DNA of 64,000 nt. Origin: an uncultured Rickettsiales bacterium (GTDB lineage Bacteria > Pseudomonadota > Alphaproteobacteria > Rickettsiales > Rickettsiaceae). Shown one piece after another: positions 29,322 to 38,120 of this stretch; position 1 is the stretch's first letter, and each line of letters starts with the position of its first letter. Under the pieces are notes generated by a model, which worked only from the letters and a program-made list of their open reading frames with translations, was not told the DNA's origin and did no database searches. The position numbers and the translations under genes were made by a program. The DNA lies in contig CAJBEU010000001.1 in the NCBI GenBank assembly GCA_903952265.1, forward strand, positions 174,746-238,745. The letters are read 5' to 3'.

Positions 29322-29851
29322 TATAATGCCAACCTCCTGTAAGTTTGGTAAAGATCAACAGAATCTTTGTTGGTTGTTAAAGAGGGAGATTGTTTATGAT
29401 GTATATTGTATATGTGCTGTAGTATTCCTTGTATTATTTCATGAGGTACATGTCCTCCTCTCCATCCCGCTAAGTATTCTATTTCTATTTCTATTAATGA
29501 GTTTGGCTTTGCATGCTTCAAAATGCACCTATTGTTTTTTTCGTCATAGCTATCTATTACGGAGTGTGGATTTTCCAGATCTTGGCCGTTTTGCTTACAG
29601 CTAATGAATTCTATAGCAAAAGCAACCGGCAAATTTACTGCTCCATTTTTATGTTCTTTAAATTTGCATGTCACTATTTGCTCAACGATGCTGCGCCTTA
29701 AAAAGGATTCAGCTGCATCGATTGAGCTTTGTAACATTTCTTTTAAGAGCAGATCCTCGTTCTGATCATTGTCTATCCAGAGATGTCTTTTGATCATTTC
29801 AATAGGAATTAGGTCTTCGTATTTTTTATCTGATATTGAGTATTGGGCCAT
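29321..29851 (-). CDS. Phage/GTA head-tail connector, gp6-like (RcGTA g6 type)
   Basis: The 176-residue protein is helical, with IPIEMIKRHLWIDNDQNEDL at the start, LLKEMLQSSIDAAESFLRRS and the late IEIEYLAGWRGGHVPHEIIQ segment followed by ILQHIYNIH. This is the pattern of HK97 gp6-like connectors, which sit under the portal. It follows the major capsid gene by 12 nt. Confidence 0.8.
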   Translation of the reverse strand: MAQYSISDKKYEDLIPIEMIKRHLWIDNDQNEDLLLKEMLQSSIDAAESFLRRSIVEQIVTCKFKEHKNGAVNLPVAFAIEFISCKQNGQDLENPHSVIDSYDEKNNRCILKHAKPNSLIEIEIEYLAGWRGGHVPHEIIQGILQHIYNIHHKQSPSLTTNKDSVDLYQTYRRLAL

Positions 29852-29863
29852 TTTTACTCCTTT

Positions 29864-30991
29864 TTATTTGGTATTGAGGTGGACTACTGCGTCCTTGTTC
29901 AAAAATGCACCTCCTACTCTTTTTACTGCGTAAAAACTAACGAATGGTTTGTTCGAGTATGGATCACGCATTATCGGAATCTCTCTGTAATCTACTATTT
30001 TGTAGGCAGACTTAAAATCTCCTAGCAAAATGATTGGTTTTTTCGTTTCTGTATATTTGGGCATGTCTTCAGAGCAAAGCACCTTGTAGCCCAGAAGTGT
30101 TTCAGACATACTTGGGCTCATTTTAGGATTCCATAAAAATCTTCCTGATTCGTCTTTGAGCGTTTGTATTGCAAACAAGGTACTTTTGTGCATTACAAAA
30201 ATCGCATTATGCTGATATTTATTGGCAAGATTTGATGCCAATTTTACTATATCCTCTGTGGATAGCTCATCTCCTGCAACATCTACCTTATTTTTCTCAG
30301 ATAAATTTGGCAAAATTCCTTCAGGTTGGTTACTCGCGTTTCCTCCTCCTTGCAGAAATCCTTGCTCTTCTTTTTTTGCAAAGCTGTAGCTTAGTTGATC
30401 TACTAGCCATTTCTCAACATCTACGCAATTGTCGTCTAACAATGTCTGAGACGCGCATGGTTGTGCATACAGCTCATGTAACAAAATTCTTTGCTTTTGT
30501 AGCTTAGGGGCATCCGTTAGTTTTCTTTCATTCGCTTCTGCAACCCAATCACAATCAAAGCCCTCTTCTTGTATTACAACGTCTAGTCCCGCTGTAGAGA
30601 TTTCTTCTACTGATGCAATACTTCTTATTGGAGAAAGAGAGGCTAACGACGAGATTATTTTTCTACCCATCGATGTTTCTGCTATTGCTTCGCCATCTTG
30701 TGCTTCGGAAGTAATGCGTCTTACGTCTTTACGTACAAGATTTGGATGAATATTTCCTTTTCTTATATAATCGGACATGTAATGCTCTTCTGAAGGACTA
30801 TTTTTTATATTGAAATTTGATTCTGGTCTTTCAAGAGTTAGTGCCAAGTTTTTATACTGTCTTTCCATAGTTTCCATTTTTTCTTTTAGTTGTAAGGTTT
30901 CTTGTTCGTTTTGAGCGTGAAAATTACTCCAATTGTTTGTTAATTCTTCAATTTTTTGTACTAGATTGATTTTTTGATCTGTAAGACTCAT
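29864..30991 (-). CDS. HK97-fold major capsid protein (RcGTA g5 type)
   Basis: The 375-residue product has an N-terminal coiled-coil scaffold region (about residues 7-55, LVQKIEELTNN to MERQYKNLALTLE) and the HK97 shell domain (MGRKIISSLASLSPIRSIAS, LLHELYAQPCASQTLLDD, NKYQHNAIFVMHKSTLFAI, LLGYKVLCSEDMP, AVKRVGGAFLNKDAVV). The scaffold would be removed by the adjacent protease. It is about 20 residues shorter than typical GTA capsids. The intact frame suggests selection or recent loss of partners. Confidence 0.9.
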   Translation of the reverse strand: MSLTDQKINLVQKIEELTNNWSNFHAQNEQETLQLKEKMETMERQYKNLALTLERPESNFNIKNSPSEEHYMSDYIRKGNIHPNLVRKDVRRITSEAQDGEAIAETSMGRKIISSLASLSPIRSIASVEEISTAGLDVVIQEEGFDCDWVAEANERKLTDAPKLQKQRILLHELYAQPCASQTLLDDNCVDVEKWLVDQLSYSFAKKEEQGFLQGGGNASNQPEGILPNLSEKNKVDVAGDELSTEDIVKLASNLANKYQHNAIFVMHKSTLFAIQTLKDESGRFLWNPKMSPSMSETLLGYKVLCSEDMPKYTETKKPIILLGDFKSAYKIVDYREIPIMRDPYSNKPFVSFYAVKRVGGAFLNKDAVVHLNTK

Positions 30992-31004
30992 AAAGGTACA
31001 TTAA

Positions 31005-31511
31005 TTAGTGGGCTGATAATGAGAGTTTTAGTGATTTTGCTGAACTAATAAGCTGTACTAGGTTGTCAGTGTTTGGTTTGTCCTGAATCGATTCGATCTT
31101 TGCATAAAGATTTGCCGGAAATGTTACTACGCTGATTTCGTATAAAATTGCTTCTGAAATTTCGTTGTAACCTTTTTGATTAGTTGAGAATTTTTTTGGA
31201 ACAATACCAACGCTGAGTCCGCTCACTATTCCTGATTTGATTAACTCAGTAGCTTCTCGTCCGATTTGTGTGTGATTCGTAATTGTAGCTTTTATAAAAA
31301 GTCCATAGTTATCCTCTTTTATGTGAATTATTGAACCAATAGGGTTGGCGGCATCATGCTGCCAAAGTAATTTTATTGGGTAATTTCTTTGTGTTATTGT
31401 TTCTTTAAAGGCACCTTCTTTTATAATGTCTTGGGCCTGATCAACGCATCTGAAAACGCTTGCATATCCTTGGATGTAAACTTCGTTTGAATGTAGGTTA
31501 CCTTGGCTCAT
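31005..31511 (-). CDS. HK97-family prohead protease (RcGTA g4 type)
   Basis: The 168-residue protein begins with a VYIQGYASVFRCVDQAQDII strand region and has the catalytic His52 in LLWQHDAANPIGS and Ser100 in SGIVSGLSVGI, then ILYEISVVTFPAN, as in peptidase family U35. It matures the capsid. It is the first gene of the cluster; portal and terminase genes expected upstream are not there, and trpS starts divergently 153 nt away. Confidence 0.88.
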   Translation of the reverse strand: MSQGNLHSNEVYIQGYASVFRCVDQAQDIIKEGAFKETITQRNYPIKLLWQHDAANPIGSIIHIKEDNYGLFIKATITNHTQIGREATELIKSGIVSGLSVGIVPKKFSTNQKGYNEISEAILYEISVVTFPANLYAKIESIQDKPNTDNLVQLISSAKSLKLSLSAH

Positions 31512-31664
31512 GTTGTGGGATTTTTTTTCTGGGTTATCATAGGCGTTGCTATGGTTTCTTTATAACAAAAGGATTCTTCAGCGCTAAGTGGATTAGGGAT
31601 TAAAACTGAGGCTTATTTATGTCAAATTTGCTTTTACACGCTAACTCAAGGTGTAGAATTTAAG

Positions 31665-32660
31665 ATGCGCAAAATCGTTCTAACAGGTGATCGTCCTACT
31701 GGTAGACTCCATCTGGGTCATTATGTTGGGTCTTTAAAGTCAAGAATAGACTTTCAGGAGGAGCATGATCAGTACATCATGATTGCTGATATGCAGGCTT
31801 TGACGGATAATTTTGAGAATTCTCCCAAAATAGCAGAGAGTGTATTTGAAGTAGCTTTTGATTATCTGGCTGCTGGATTGATTCCCGAGAAAAACACAAT
31901 TTTTATACAATCACTTGTTCCAGCGCTCAGCGAGCTTTATAATTTGTTCATGAACGTAGTTACTGTAGCTCGTTTAGAGCGGAATCCAACCGTAAAAGAA
32001 GAGATACAAAGCAAATATTTAGGCAAAAGTATTCCTGCTGGATTCTTTTGTTACCCTGTGAGTCAAGCCGCTGACATACTTGCGTTTTATACCGATATAG
32101 TTCCGGTCGGAAGTGATCAGTTGCCCATGATAGAGCAGACCAACGAGATTGCTCGAAAATTTAATCAATTGTATGGGGGCGGGTGTTTGAAAGAAGTAGT
32201 GCCGTTCCTTAGCAAAAACTCCAGAATACCAGGCATAGACGGATCTAAAAAGATGAGTAAATCATTAGGTAACGCTATCTACCTTTCTGATGAAGATTCA
32301 GATATTTATACAAAGGTGAACTCTATGTATACTGACGCAAATCATTTGCGAATTAGCGATCCCGGAAGAGTTGAAGACAATGTTGTTTTTATGTATCTAG
32401 ACATATTTCATGAGGATAAGGAACATGTTACGGAATTGAAAGAAGAATACAGAAAGGGCGGATTGGGCGACAAGACTTTAAAAAATCTCTTAGTAAAGGT
32501 CTTGATAGACTTAGTTACCCCTATAAGAGAAAAAAGAAGATCGCTCAAAAAATCTGACTTAGCAGACATTTTAAAAGATGGCAGCTCGAAAGCTGCTAAA
32601 ATTGCTCAAAGCACTCTTGGTCAAGTGAAGAGGAGAATGCATATAAACTATTTTGAGTAA
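31665..32660 (+). CDS. trpS: Tryptophanyl-tRNA synthetase
   Basis: The 331-residue class I enzyme has HLGH (residues 16-19), the GSDQLPMIEQTNEIAR segment and KMSKS (196-200). It charges tRNA-Trp, whose only gene seen here lies 2 kb downstream on the same strand. An AAGGTG ribosome-binding sequence precedes the ATG by about 11 nt. It is divergent from the GTA-like cluster and 5 nt before lolC. Confidence 0.97.
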   Translation: MRKIVLTGDRPTGRLHLGHYVGSLKSRIDFQEEHDQYIMIADMQALTDNFENSPKIAESVFEVAFDYLAAGLIPEKNTIFIQSLVPALSELYNLFMNVVTVARLERNPTVKEEIQSKYLGKSIPAGFFCYPVSQAADILAFYTDIVPVGSDQLPMIEQTNEIARKFNQLYGGGCLKEVVPFLSKNSRIPGIDGSKKMSKSLGNAIYLSDEDSDIYTKVNSMYTDANHLRISDPGRVEDNVVFMYLDIFHEDKEHVTELKEEYRKGGLGDKTLKNLLVKVLIDLVTPIREKRRSLKKSDLADILKDGSSKAAKIAQSTLGQVKRRMHINYFE

Positions 32661-32665
32661 TATCT

Positions 32666-33880
32666 GTGTCATTTGGTATTAACTTTAGATTCGTTTTTAC
32701 TGTATCTCTGCGATATCTATTTTCTTCCAGAGTAGATAAATCTGCGTCACTTGTCTCTTTTTTTGCTGTATTTGGTGTTGGTCTGGGAGTATTTGCCTTG
32801 ATCGTTGTAATGTCTGTTATGAATGGCTTTAGAGCCGATCTCATTTCTAGTATTGTTACTTCTTCTGGAGAGATAACGATTAGATCTTCTAGTCCTATTA
32901 CGGATTACAAAAAATTTGTAAAAAAAGTAGAATTATTGCCCTTTGTAAAAAGCGTAAAACCGGTTGTAATGTGCTATTGCCTTGTAGAATCTGGTACGCA
33001 ACGTAGATATGTTTTGGTAAAAGGAATTGATACTGTAAAACTGAACATAGAAAGAGGTAGCAAGGATTTTTTGAACAATATTTGTGACCTCGCAATAAGT
33101 AAAAACTTATCTCAGTCTCTTGGATTAAGCATTGGAGGCAAGGTTAGTCTGGGAAATTTGGAATCAATCTTACAAGAAGATTTTTTTTGCGTAAAAGAAT
33201 TTACTGTCAAAGCTATATTTTTTGACTACGGGGATGATTCAAGTCTTATCTTAACTTCTTTAGACTCTGCTAATACTTTGTTTGAAAAAAATAAAGGTGT
33301 GTCTATATTTGAGGTAGAAACAATTAACCCAGATAGTTCAGAAGAATTTGCTCAGCGTATCCAGGACGAAACTTTATCTTCAGACTATATTGTTAGCCAC
33401 TGGAAACAATCAAATCCGGATTTGCTTAGAGCTTTGGAGATTGAGAATGTTTCAATGTTTATTATTCTAAGTCTTATAGTACTAGTTGCAGCATCTAACG
33501 CTTTTTCAAGTTTGGTAATGACCGTTAAAGAAAAAGCTTACGAAATTGCTATACTTAGAACAATTGGGGCTTCTCGCTTAGAGATTTTGTTAATATTTAT
33601 CTTTAATGGCTTTGCAATTGGCATATTGGGTGTTGCATCTGGTTCAATACTCGCATTTTTACTTATTCTGAACGTTCCTTTTATTAAAAAAACTTTATCT
33701 TTTGGATCTGGTATAGGAGTATTTGAAGTGCTTTGGCATTTTTTTGACAAAATGCCTATATCTATAAATTTTAATGACATTTTTATTATAATTGGATTTG
33801 CATCCGTATTGTCTCTCGTTGCGACTTTATATCCTGCTTACAAGGCGGCTAACATTGACCCTGCAACTGTGTTAAAATGA
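32666..33880 (+). CDS. lolC: Lipoprotein-releasing ABC transporter permease LolC/LolE
   Basis: The 404-residue product starts at a GTG and has a first membrane segment at about residues 25-50 (FFAVFGVGLGVFALIVVMSV), a large periplasmic domain and three C-terminal segments with the MacB/FtsX-type ASNAFSSLVMTVKEKAYEIA and ILRTIGAS pattern. Together with LolD it extracts lipoproteins from the inner membrane. Alphaproteobacteria usually have one LolC/E-type permease. Its stop overlaps the lolD start (ATGA). Confidence 0.9.
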   Translation: MSFGINFRFVFTVSLRYLFSSRVDKSASLVSFFAVFGVGLGVFALIVVMSVMNGFRADLISSIVTSSGEITIRSSSPITDYKKFVKKVELLPFVKSVKPVVMCYCLVESGTQRRYVLVKGIDTVKLNIERGSKDFLNNICDLAISKNLSQSLGLSIGGKVSLGNLESILQEDFFCVKEFTVKAIFFDYGDDSSLILTSLDSANTLFEKNKGVSIFEVETINPDSSEEFAQRIQDETLSSDYIVSHWKQSNPDLLRALEIENVSMFIILSLIVLVAASNAFSSLVMTVKEKAYEIAILRTIGASRLEILLIFIFNGFAIGILGVASGSILAFLLILNVPFIKKTLSFGSGIGVFEVLWHFFDKMPISINFNDIFIIIGFASVLSLVATLYPAYKAANIDPATVLK

Positions 33881-34560
33881 ACCTTACTTCTACTGTATTA
33901 GAGCTGTCTAACGTAGTACACACTTACAGCCTTGGAAATGAGTGTATAAAAGTTCTTGATGGAATTAACTTCACTCTTTGTGCGGGTGAGATTGTAAGCA
34001 TTATGGGTATATCTGGCAGCGGTAAATCTACTTTTTTGTCAATTGCGGGACTACTTATGTCTCCTAGTGGGGGTAGAGTCAAAATTTGTGGTTATGATTC
34101 TCTACTTTGGACTGATCAGAGAAGAACCAAATTTCGTCTACAAAACATTGGTTTTGTTTACCAAAAACATTTTTTACTGGGAGATTTTAACGTAGAGGAA
34201 AACATTATGATTCCTCTTATTTTAAAAGGGGTTTTAAGTCATGAAGATGGGGCCCAAATCGTACAAAAATTGTTATCGAAATTTAAGATTGAAGACAGGC
34301 GTTTTCACTTGCCCTCTCAGTTGTCTGGCGGAGAATGCCAAAGAGCAGCAATTGCTCGTGGAATTGTATCGTTACCAAAAATTATTTTAGCAGATGAGCC
34401 TACTGGTAGTTTAGATGTAGAGCATACAAAAAACGTGCTTCTTTACTTAAAAGAAATAGTGAAAGAACAGAATCTTTCTTGCATTATAGCCACTCACGAT
34501 CCCCAAGTTGCTCAAATGACAGATAAGATTTTCTATCTTAAAGAAGGAAAGCTGCAATAA
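33877..34560 (+). CDS. lolD: Lipoprotein-releasing ABC transporter ATPase LolD
   Basis: The 227-residue ATPase has Walker A GISGSGKST, the LolD-type Q-loop FVYQKHFLLGDFNVEENIM, signature QLSGGECQRAAIARG, Walker B IILADEPTGSLD and the switch histidine in IATHDPQ. It powers lipoprotein sorting with the LolC/E permease encoded immediately upstream. Length is normal. Confidence 0.95.
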   Translation: MNLTSTVLELSNVVHTYSLGNECIKVLDGINFTLCAGEIVSIMGISGSGKSTFLSIAGLLMSPSGGRVKICGYDSLLWTDQRRTKFRLQNIGFVYQKHFLLGDFNVEENIMIPLILKGVLSHEDGAQIVQKLLSKFKIEDRRFHLPSQLSGGECQRAAIARGIVSLPKIILADEPTGSLDVEHTKNVLLYLKEIVKEQNLSCIIATHDPQVAQMTDKIFYLKEGKLQ

Positions 34561-34666
34561 AAGATAGAAGTAGTTTATTAAACTGAATAAAAGACCTGTA
34601 TATAGGCAAAATCTTTGTGGGGGAGAGATTAAATCTAAACAGACGTGGCAAGATAAGAGCTTATTC

Positions 34667-34695
34667 TTGCATACAAGGCTCAAATGACCTAGAAT
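34667..34695 (+). promoter_or_regulatory. Promoter of the tRNA-Trp/secE/nusG unit
   Basis: A TTGCAT box (34667-34672) and a TAGAAT box (34690-34695) are separated by 17 nt, and the tRNA-Trp 5' end lies 28 nt after the -10 box. Spacing and position are as expected for sigma-70. Confidence 0.6.
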
Positions 34696-34723
34696 TTTTG
34701 TGAATTATCTGTAGTCTCTTTGT

Positions 34724-34796
34724 AGGAGCATAGCTCAATTGGGAGAGTGTCGGTCTCCAAAACCGAAGGTTGCAGGTTCGATCCCTGTTGCTCCTG
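34724..34796 (+). tRNA. tRNA-Trp (anticodon CCA)
   Basis: The cloverleaf has acceptor arms AGGAGCA and TGCTCCT, an anticodon loop with CCA, and a T-arm GCAGGTTCGATCCCTGT. The 3' CCA is encoded at 34797-34799. It lies 43 nt before secE, the conserved tRNA-Trp/secE/nusG order. Confidence 0.96.
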
Positions 34797-34839
34797 CCAT
34801 TATCATTATAGATTTTATACAAAAAGCGGTGTTTGACAT

Positions 34840-35031
34840 ATGATTTTGAAAAAATGGTCTTCGGTCTTTGCTCAAGTCTTTGCGGAGGCAAAAAAAATTG
34901 ATTGGTTTTCAAAAGAAGATTTACTTGGGGCTGTATCTAAGGTATTGGTTATCGTCGTAATTGTCAGCACGGCTTTTCTGGGAATCGACTGGATAATGTC
35001 CAAATTGGTGGCAATCCTTTTAAGGATTTAG
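34840..35031 (+). CDS. secE: Preprotein translocase subunit SecE
   Basis: The 63-residue protein has the amphipathic helix FAEAKKIDWFSKEDLLGAVS and a single membrane segment (VLVIVVIVSTAFLGIDWIM), as in short alphaproteobacterial SecE. SecE clamps the SecY channel. Position between tRNA-Trp and nusG confirms the call. Confidence 0.93.
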   Translation: MILKKWSSVFAQVFAEAKKIDWFSKEDLLGAVSKVLVIVVIVSTAFLGIDWIMSKLVAILLRI

Positions 35032-35101
35032 TTTTAGATTGTGCTTTTATTTAATTAAAGTGCGCTTTTGCAGCATTTATTATATGTTAAGTAGTGTTTT
35101 T

Positions 35102-35647
35102 ATGAGTGAAGATGATAACGCCTCCTTTCAGTGGTATGTAATATGCGTTACTGCTGGTTCTGAGCGGAAAGTAAAGCAAACCATAGAGGAGCAGTCTTCT
35201 AAAATAGGGCTTAGTGGCTCTTTTACCGAAATATTAATTCCTTCTGTGTCAGTGATTGAAATGAGACGCGGCAACAAAACCACGGTAGACAAGAAAATCA
35301 TGCCTGGATACATTTTTGTTAATATGTCTATGTCTGATAGAGCTGCGCGTTTAGTAGAAGATATACCTGAAGTCTTTAGGTTTTTAGGCGGAGACAAGCC
35401 TAATGTGGTAAAACCTGAAGAAATAACAAGAATTAGGGAGGCAATAGAGAATCAAATAAAAACTTCTAGGTCTGACGGTGTGTTTGAAGTTGGGGACTTG
35501 GTACAAATCTTAGAGGGGCCGTTTGAGTCTTTTAAAGGCCAAATTGATTTAGTAAATGAAAAAGATAGCAAAGTGGTTGTGGTTGTAAGCATTTTTGGAA
35601 ATGATACAAGAATCACTCTGGGCATGGATCATGTAAAAAGAGCTTGA
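35102..35647 (+). CDS. nusG: Transcription termination/antitermination factor NusG
   Basis: From the ATG at 35102 the product has 181 residues: an NGN domain (WYVICVTAGSERKVKQTIEE to FRFLGGDKPNVV) and a C-terminal KOW domain (VGDLVQILEGPFESFKGQID). NusG binds RNA polymerase, Rho and S10. The frame is open from a TTG at 35039, but that extension is unlike the family. It precedes rplK by 57 nt. Confidence 0.96.
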   Translation: MSEDDNASFQWYVICVTAGSERKVKQTIEEQSSKIGLSGSFTEILIPSVSVIEMRRGNKTTVDKKIMPGYIFVNMSMSDRAARLVEDIPEVFRFLGGDKPNVVKPEEITRIREAIENQIKTSRSDGVFEVGDLVQILEGPFESFKGQIDLVNEKDSKVVVVVSIFGNDTRITLGMDHVKRA

Positions 35648-35704
35648 AAATTGTACATGTTTCTTTTAGAGTTCGTCATCAGACTTTGGTAATGGGGTTC
35701 TTTT

Positions 35705-36157
35705 ATGTCTAAAAGTGTTGGAAAATCTATAGCTGTTAGGGTTCAACTTACTGTTGGAGCTCAGAGTGCTTCTCTTGCTCCGCCTGTTGGTCCTTTCTTA
35801 AATCAAAAAGGAGTGGATAAAAAGATAGTGATGGATTTTTGTAAGGCGTTTAATGACGGCACCAAAGACCTTCCAAAGGCGACTCCTATACCGGTTATAC
35901 TAGAAGTTTATAAAAATGGTAAATTTTCTGTTTTTATTAAGTCTCCGCCTGTGTCGTACTTACTAAAGAAGGCCGTTGGTCTTGAAAAATGTGCATCTTT
36001 GCCTGGAAGGGACGCACCGGTTGCTGTTTTGTCTGTAGAAAAGTGTAAAAAAATTGCTCAAGAAAAAATGAAAGACCTGAACGCTTATAGCATAGAGGCT
36101 GCTCTGTCTATAGTCGTGGGGTCAGCAAAATCTATGGGAATAAAGGTAGAAGGCTAA
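35705..36157 (+). CDS. rplK: 50S ribosomal protein L11
   Basis: The 150-residue product has VQLTVGAQSASLAPPVGPFL at the N-terminus (the thiostrepton-region proline pair is present) and the C-terminal rRNA-binding segment DLNAYSIEAALSIVVGSAKS. Family proteins have about 142 residues. Its stop overlaps the rplA start by one base. Confidence 0.97.
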   Translation: MSKSVGKSIAVRVQLTVGAQSASLAPPVGPFLNQKGVDKKIVMDFCKAFNDGTKDLPKATPIPVILEVYKNGKFSVFIKSPPVSYLLKKAVGLEKCASLPGRDAPVAVLSVEKCKKIAQEKMKDLNAYSIEAALSIVVGSAKSMGIKVEG

Positions 36158-36882
36158 TGCAAATATTAAAAAAACGCAGCAAAAACGTAAAGAATGCTTA
36201 TTCTCTCGTCTCTACATCAAAGTTGTACAGCTTAAGCGAGGCAGTTGAAATGCTGCAAAAAGCTGCCTTCACCAAGTTTGACTCAACAATGGAGATAGCT
36301 TTAAAGCTCGGCATAGACCCCAAGCAGACTAGTCAGGTGGTAAGGGGCGTTGTATCTTTGCCTTTTGGTACTGGAAAGTCCATTAGAGTCGCAGTTGTTT
36401 GTAAGCCTGGAACAGTAGTCGCGGGAGCTGACATTGTCGGGGGTACAGAGCTGATAGACGATATTGCTTCAGGGAAAATAGACTTTGACTTTTGCATCGC
36501 AAGTCCAGACATGATGGGGTTACTTGGTAGAGTTGCAAGGATTTTGGGACCCAAGGGCTTGATGCCTAACCCAAAGCTTGGTACTGTTACTTCTAACTTG
36601 GATGAAGCAGTTCAAAAAGCTAAAGCAGGAAGGATAGAGTTTCGTTCAGACAAAGGAGGGGCAGTGAACTCAGGCATAGGAAAACTTTCTTTTAGCATTG
36701 AGGCTTTGGAGAAAAACACTTTAGCATTTATAGGTGCGGTTATCGACTCAAGACCTTCAGGAGTTAAAGGAGAGTACTTGAGATCTGTGTATCTTTCTTC
36801 TACAATGGGCCCTGCTCTGAGAATTTCCCTTGCTGATTGTTTTGCCAACCTTGGTAACTCCTCCGCGAAAAACTCCAAGTAG
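36157..36882 (+). CDS. rplA: 50S ribosomal protein L1
   Basis: The 241-residue protein has TMEIALKLGIDPKQTSQVVR, a conserved GPKGLMPNPKLGTV loop and EFRSDKGGAVNSGIGK, diagnostic for L1, which forms the L1 stalk at the E site. The start codon lies inside the rplK stop (TAATG), suggesting coupled translation. Confidence 0.97.
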   Translation: MQILKKRSKNVKNAYSLVSTSKLYSLSEAVEMLQKAAFTKFDSTMEIALKLGIDPKQTSQVVRGVVSLPFGTGKSIRVAVVCKPGTVVAGADIVGGTELIDDIASGKIDFDFCIASPDMMGLLGRVARILGPKGLMPNPKLGTVTSNLDEAVQKAKAGRIEFRSDKGGAVNSGIGKLSFSIEALEKNTLAFIGAVIDSRPSGVKGEYLRSVYLSSTMGPALRISLADCFANLGNSSAKNSK

Positions 36883-36907
36883 CTTTTGATCCTTTCTGTG
36901 TAATAGT

Positions 36908-37465
36908 ATGAAAACTGCAACAAAAATACGCAAAGCTTTTAGAGGCAATAGAGACGCATCTATAAGCAGGCTTAAAGTTATTTTACAAGAAAACTCACTT
37001 TTTATTCTTGTGGGATATAGGAGCTTGGACACCTTTGCTGTGGACTCTTTGCGTCGTTTACTTAGGACTAGAGGAGCTGTTCTGAAAATTGTAAAGAACT
37101 CAATCATGAAGATTGCTTCTCCTGAAGTAACTGAAGGTGGCCTAGATTCTTCTTTCAAAGGTTTCACTGTCGCTGTAATTTTTTCCTCAGAGAAGGATCC
37201 GGTTAACCTGTCTAAAGCAGTTTGTGATTTTGCAGATTCTGATGATAGGCTGAAAATTTTAGGTGGAATAATTGAGACTAGGAGCTTTGACGGCAAGGAA
37301 ATAGCAAAAATCGCTGCAATGTCTTCTATGGATCAGTTGTATGCTGATTTGCTTGGCGTCCTTATATCGCCTGCTCGAAGTCTCATTAACATTCTAAACT
37401 CTCCTATGGGGCATGTAGTGCGAATGTTGAAGAGTTACTCAGAGTTTGTGCAAAAACGCGACTGA
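36908..37465 (+). CDS. rplJ: 50S ribosomal protein L10
   Basis: The 185-residue product matches L10: SRLKVILQENSLFILVGYRS, KIVKNSIMKIASP, LDSSFKGFTVAVIFSSEKDP and the C-terminal helix that anchors L7/L12 dimers. Only 25 nt separate it from rplA, leaving no room for the long L10 leader found in enterobacteria. Confidence 0.94.
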   Translation: MKTATKIRKAFRGNRDASISRLKVILQENSLFILVGYRSLDTFAVDSLRRLLRTRGAVLKIVKNSIMKIASPEVTEGGLDSSFKGFTVAVIFSSEKDPVNLSKAVCDFADSDDRLKILGGIIETRSFDGKEIAKIAAMSSMDQLYADLLGVLISPARSLINILNSPMGHVVRMLKSYSEFVQKRD

Positions 37466-37525
37466 ATGCGGCTAAGGAGTTTTACAAAGAAGTAAAAAAT
37501 TTATTAATAATAGAGGTCTAAAACA

Positions 37526-37924
37526 ATGACACAACAAGAAAAAGTTAAAAACATAGTAGATCAGCTTACTAGTCTAAGCTTTATGGATTTAGTGGAGGTC
37601 ACTGGCTCTCTTGCTGCTACCCTTAGGGAGAAAGGAATCGATCCCTTTCCTGCTGCAGCTGTTATTTCTGCTCCATCTTCTGTGGTTGCAGAAGTAAAAG
37701 AGGAAAAAGCTCTGTTTGATGTAATCTTGACAGGATTTGCTTCGGATAAAAAGCTCTCCGTTATCAAGGAGGTGCGCTCGATTACTGCTTTAGGCTTAAA
37801 AGAAGGCAAAGATTTGGTTGAAAGTGCTCCTGGTGCCGTCATAAGATCTGGCTTGGATGCAGCTGAGGCAGCAGATGTAAAGGCTAAACTGGAGGCTTCT
37901 GGAGCGACTGTTGAGCTTAAGTAA
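37526..37924 (+). CDS. rplL: 50S ribosomal protein L7/L12
   Basis: The 132-residue protein has the dimerising N-terminal helices, an Ala/Val-rich hinge and the conserved C-terminal domain ([31 protein letters not shown]). It recruits translational GTPases. It ends the rplKAJL cluster; rpoB, normally next, is not found downstream in this window. Confidence 0.96.
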   Translation: MTQQEKVKNIVDQLTSLSFMDLVEVTGSLAATLREKGIDPFPAAAVISAPSSVVAEVKEEKALFDVILTGFASDKKLSVIKEVRSITALGLKEGKDLVESAPGAVIRSGLDAAEAADVKAKLEASGATVELK

Positions 37925-38048
37925 TTAACTGCTTTGCTTTAACAAAAGCCCAAGGTTAGTAGAGTTTGTCTCATAAGCTATTTTTGGTTCTGGGCTGTGC
38001 GGAAACTTAATTGTATTTTGCTTTTGTGTTACTTCCCAGAGCCTTTTT

Positions 38049-38120
38049 GGCCGGATAGCAAAGCGGTAATGCAGGGGACTGCAAATCCCCTATTCGTCGG
38101 TTCGATTCCGACTCCGGCCT
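38049..38120 (+). tRNA. tRNA-Cys (anticodon GCA)
   Basis: The cloverleaf has acceptor arms GGCCGGA and TCCGGCC, an anticodon loop CTGCAAA giving GCA between the GGGGA and TCCCC stems, and a T-arm CGGTTCGATTCCG. The 3' CCA is encoded at 38121-38123. It lies 124 nt after rplL. Confidence 0.95.

Noticed and set aside
26964..31511. A complete prophage
   Set aside because: No integrase, repressor, terminase, portal, tape-measure or lysis genes and no attachment repeats are visible; gene order is that of GTAs.
31648..31667. Leaderless trpS mRNA from a TAGAAT box 5 nt before the ATG
   Set aside because: An AAGGTG ribosome-binding sequence is present upstream of the ATG and the -35 box is poor, so the box is more likely chance.
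36883..36907. An L10-binding leader before rplJ
   Set aside because: Only 25 nt separate rplA and rplJ, too little for the known leader structure.
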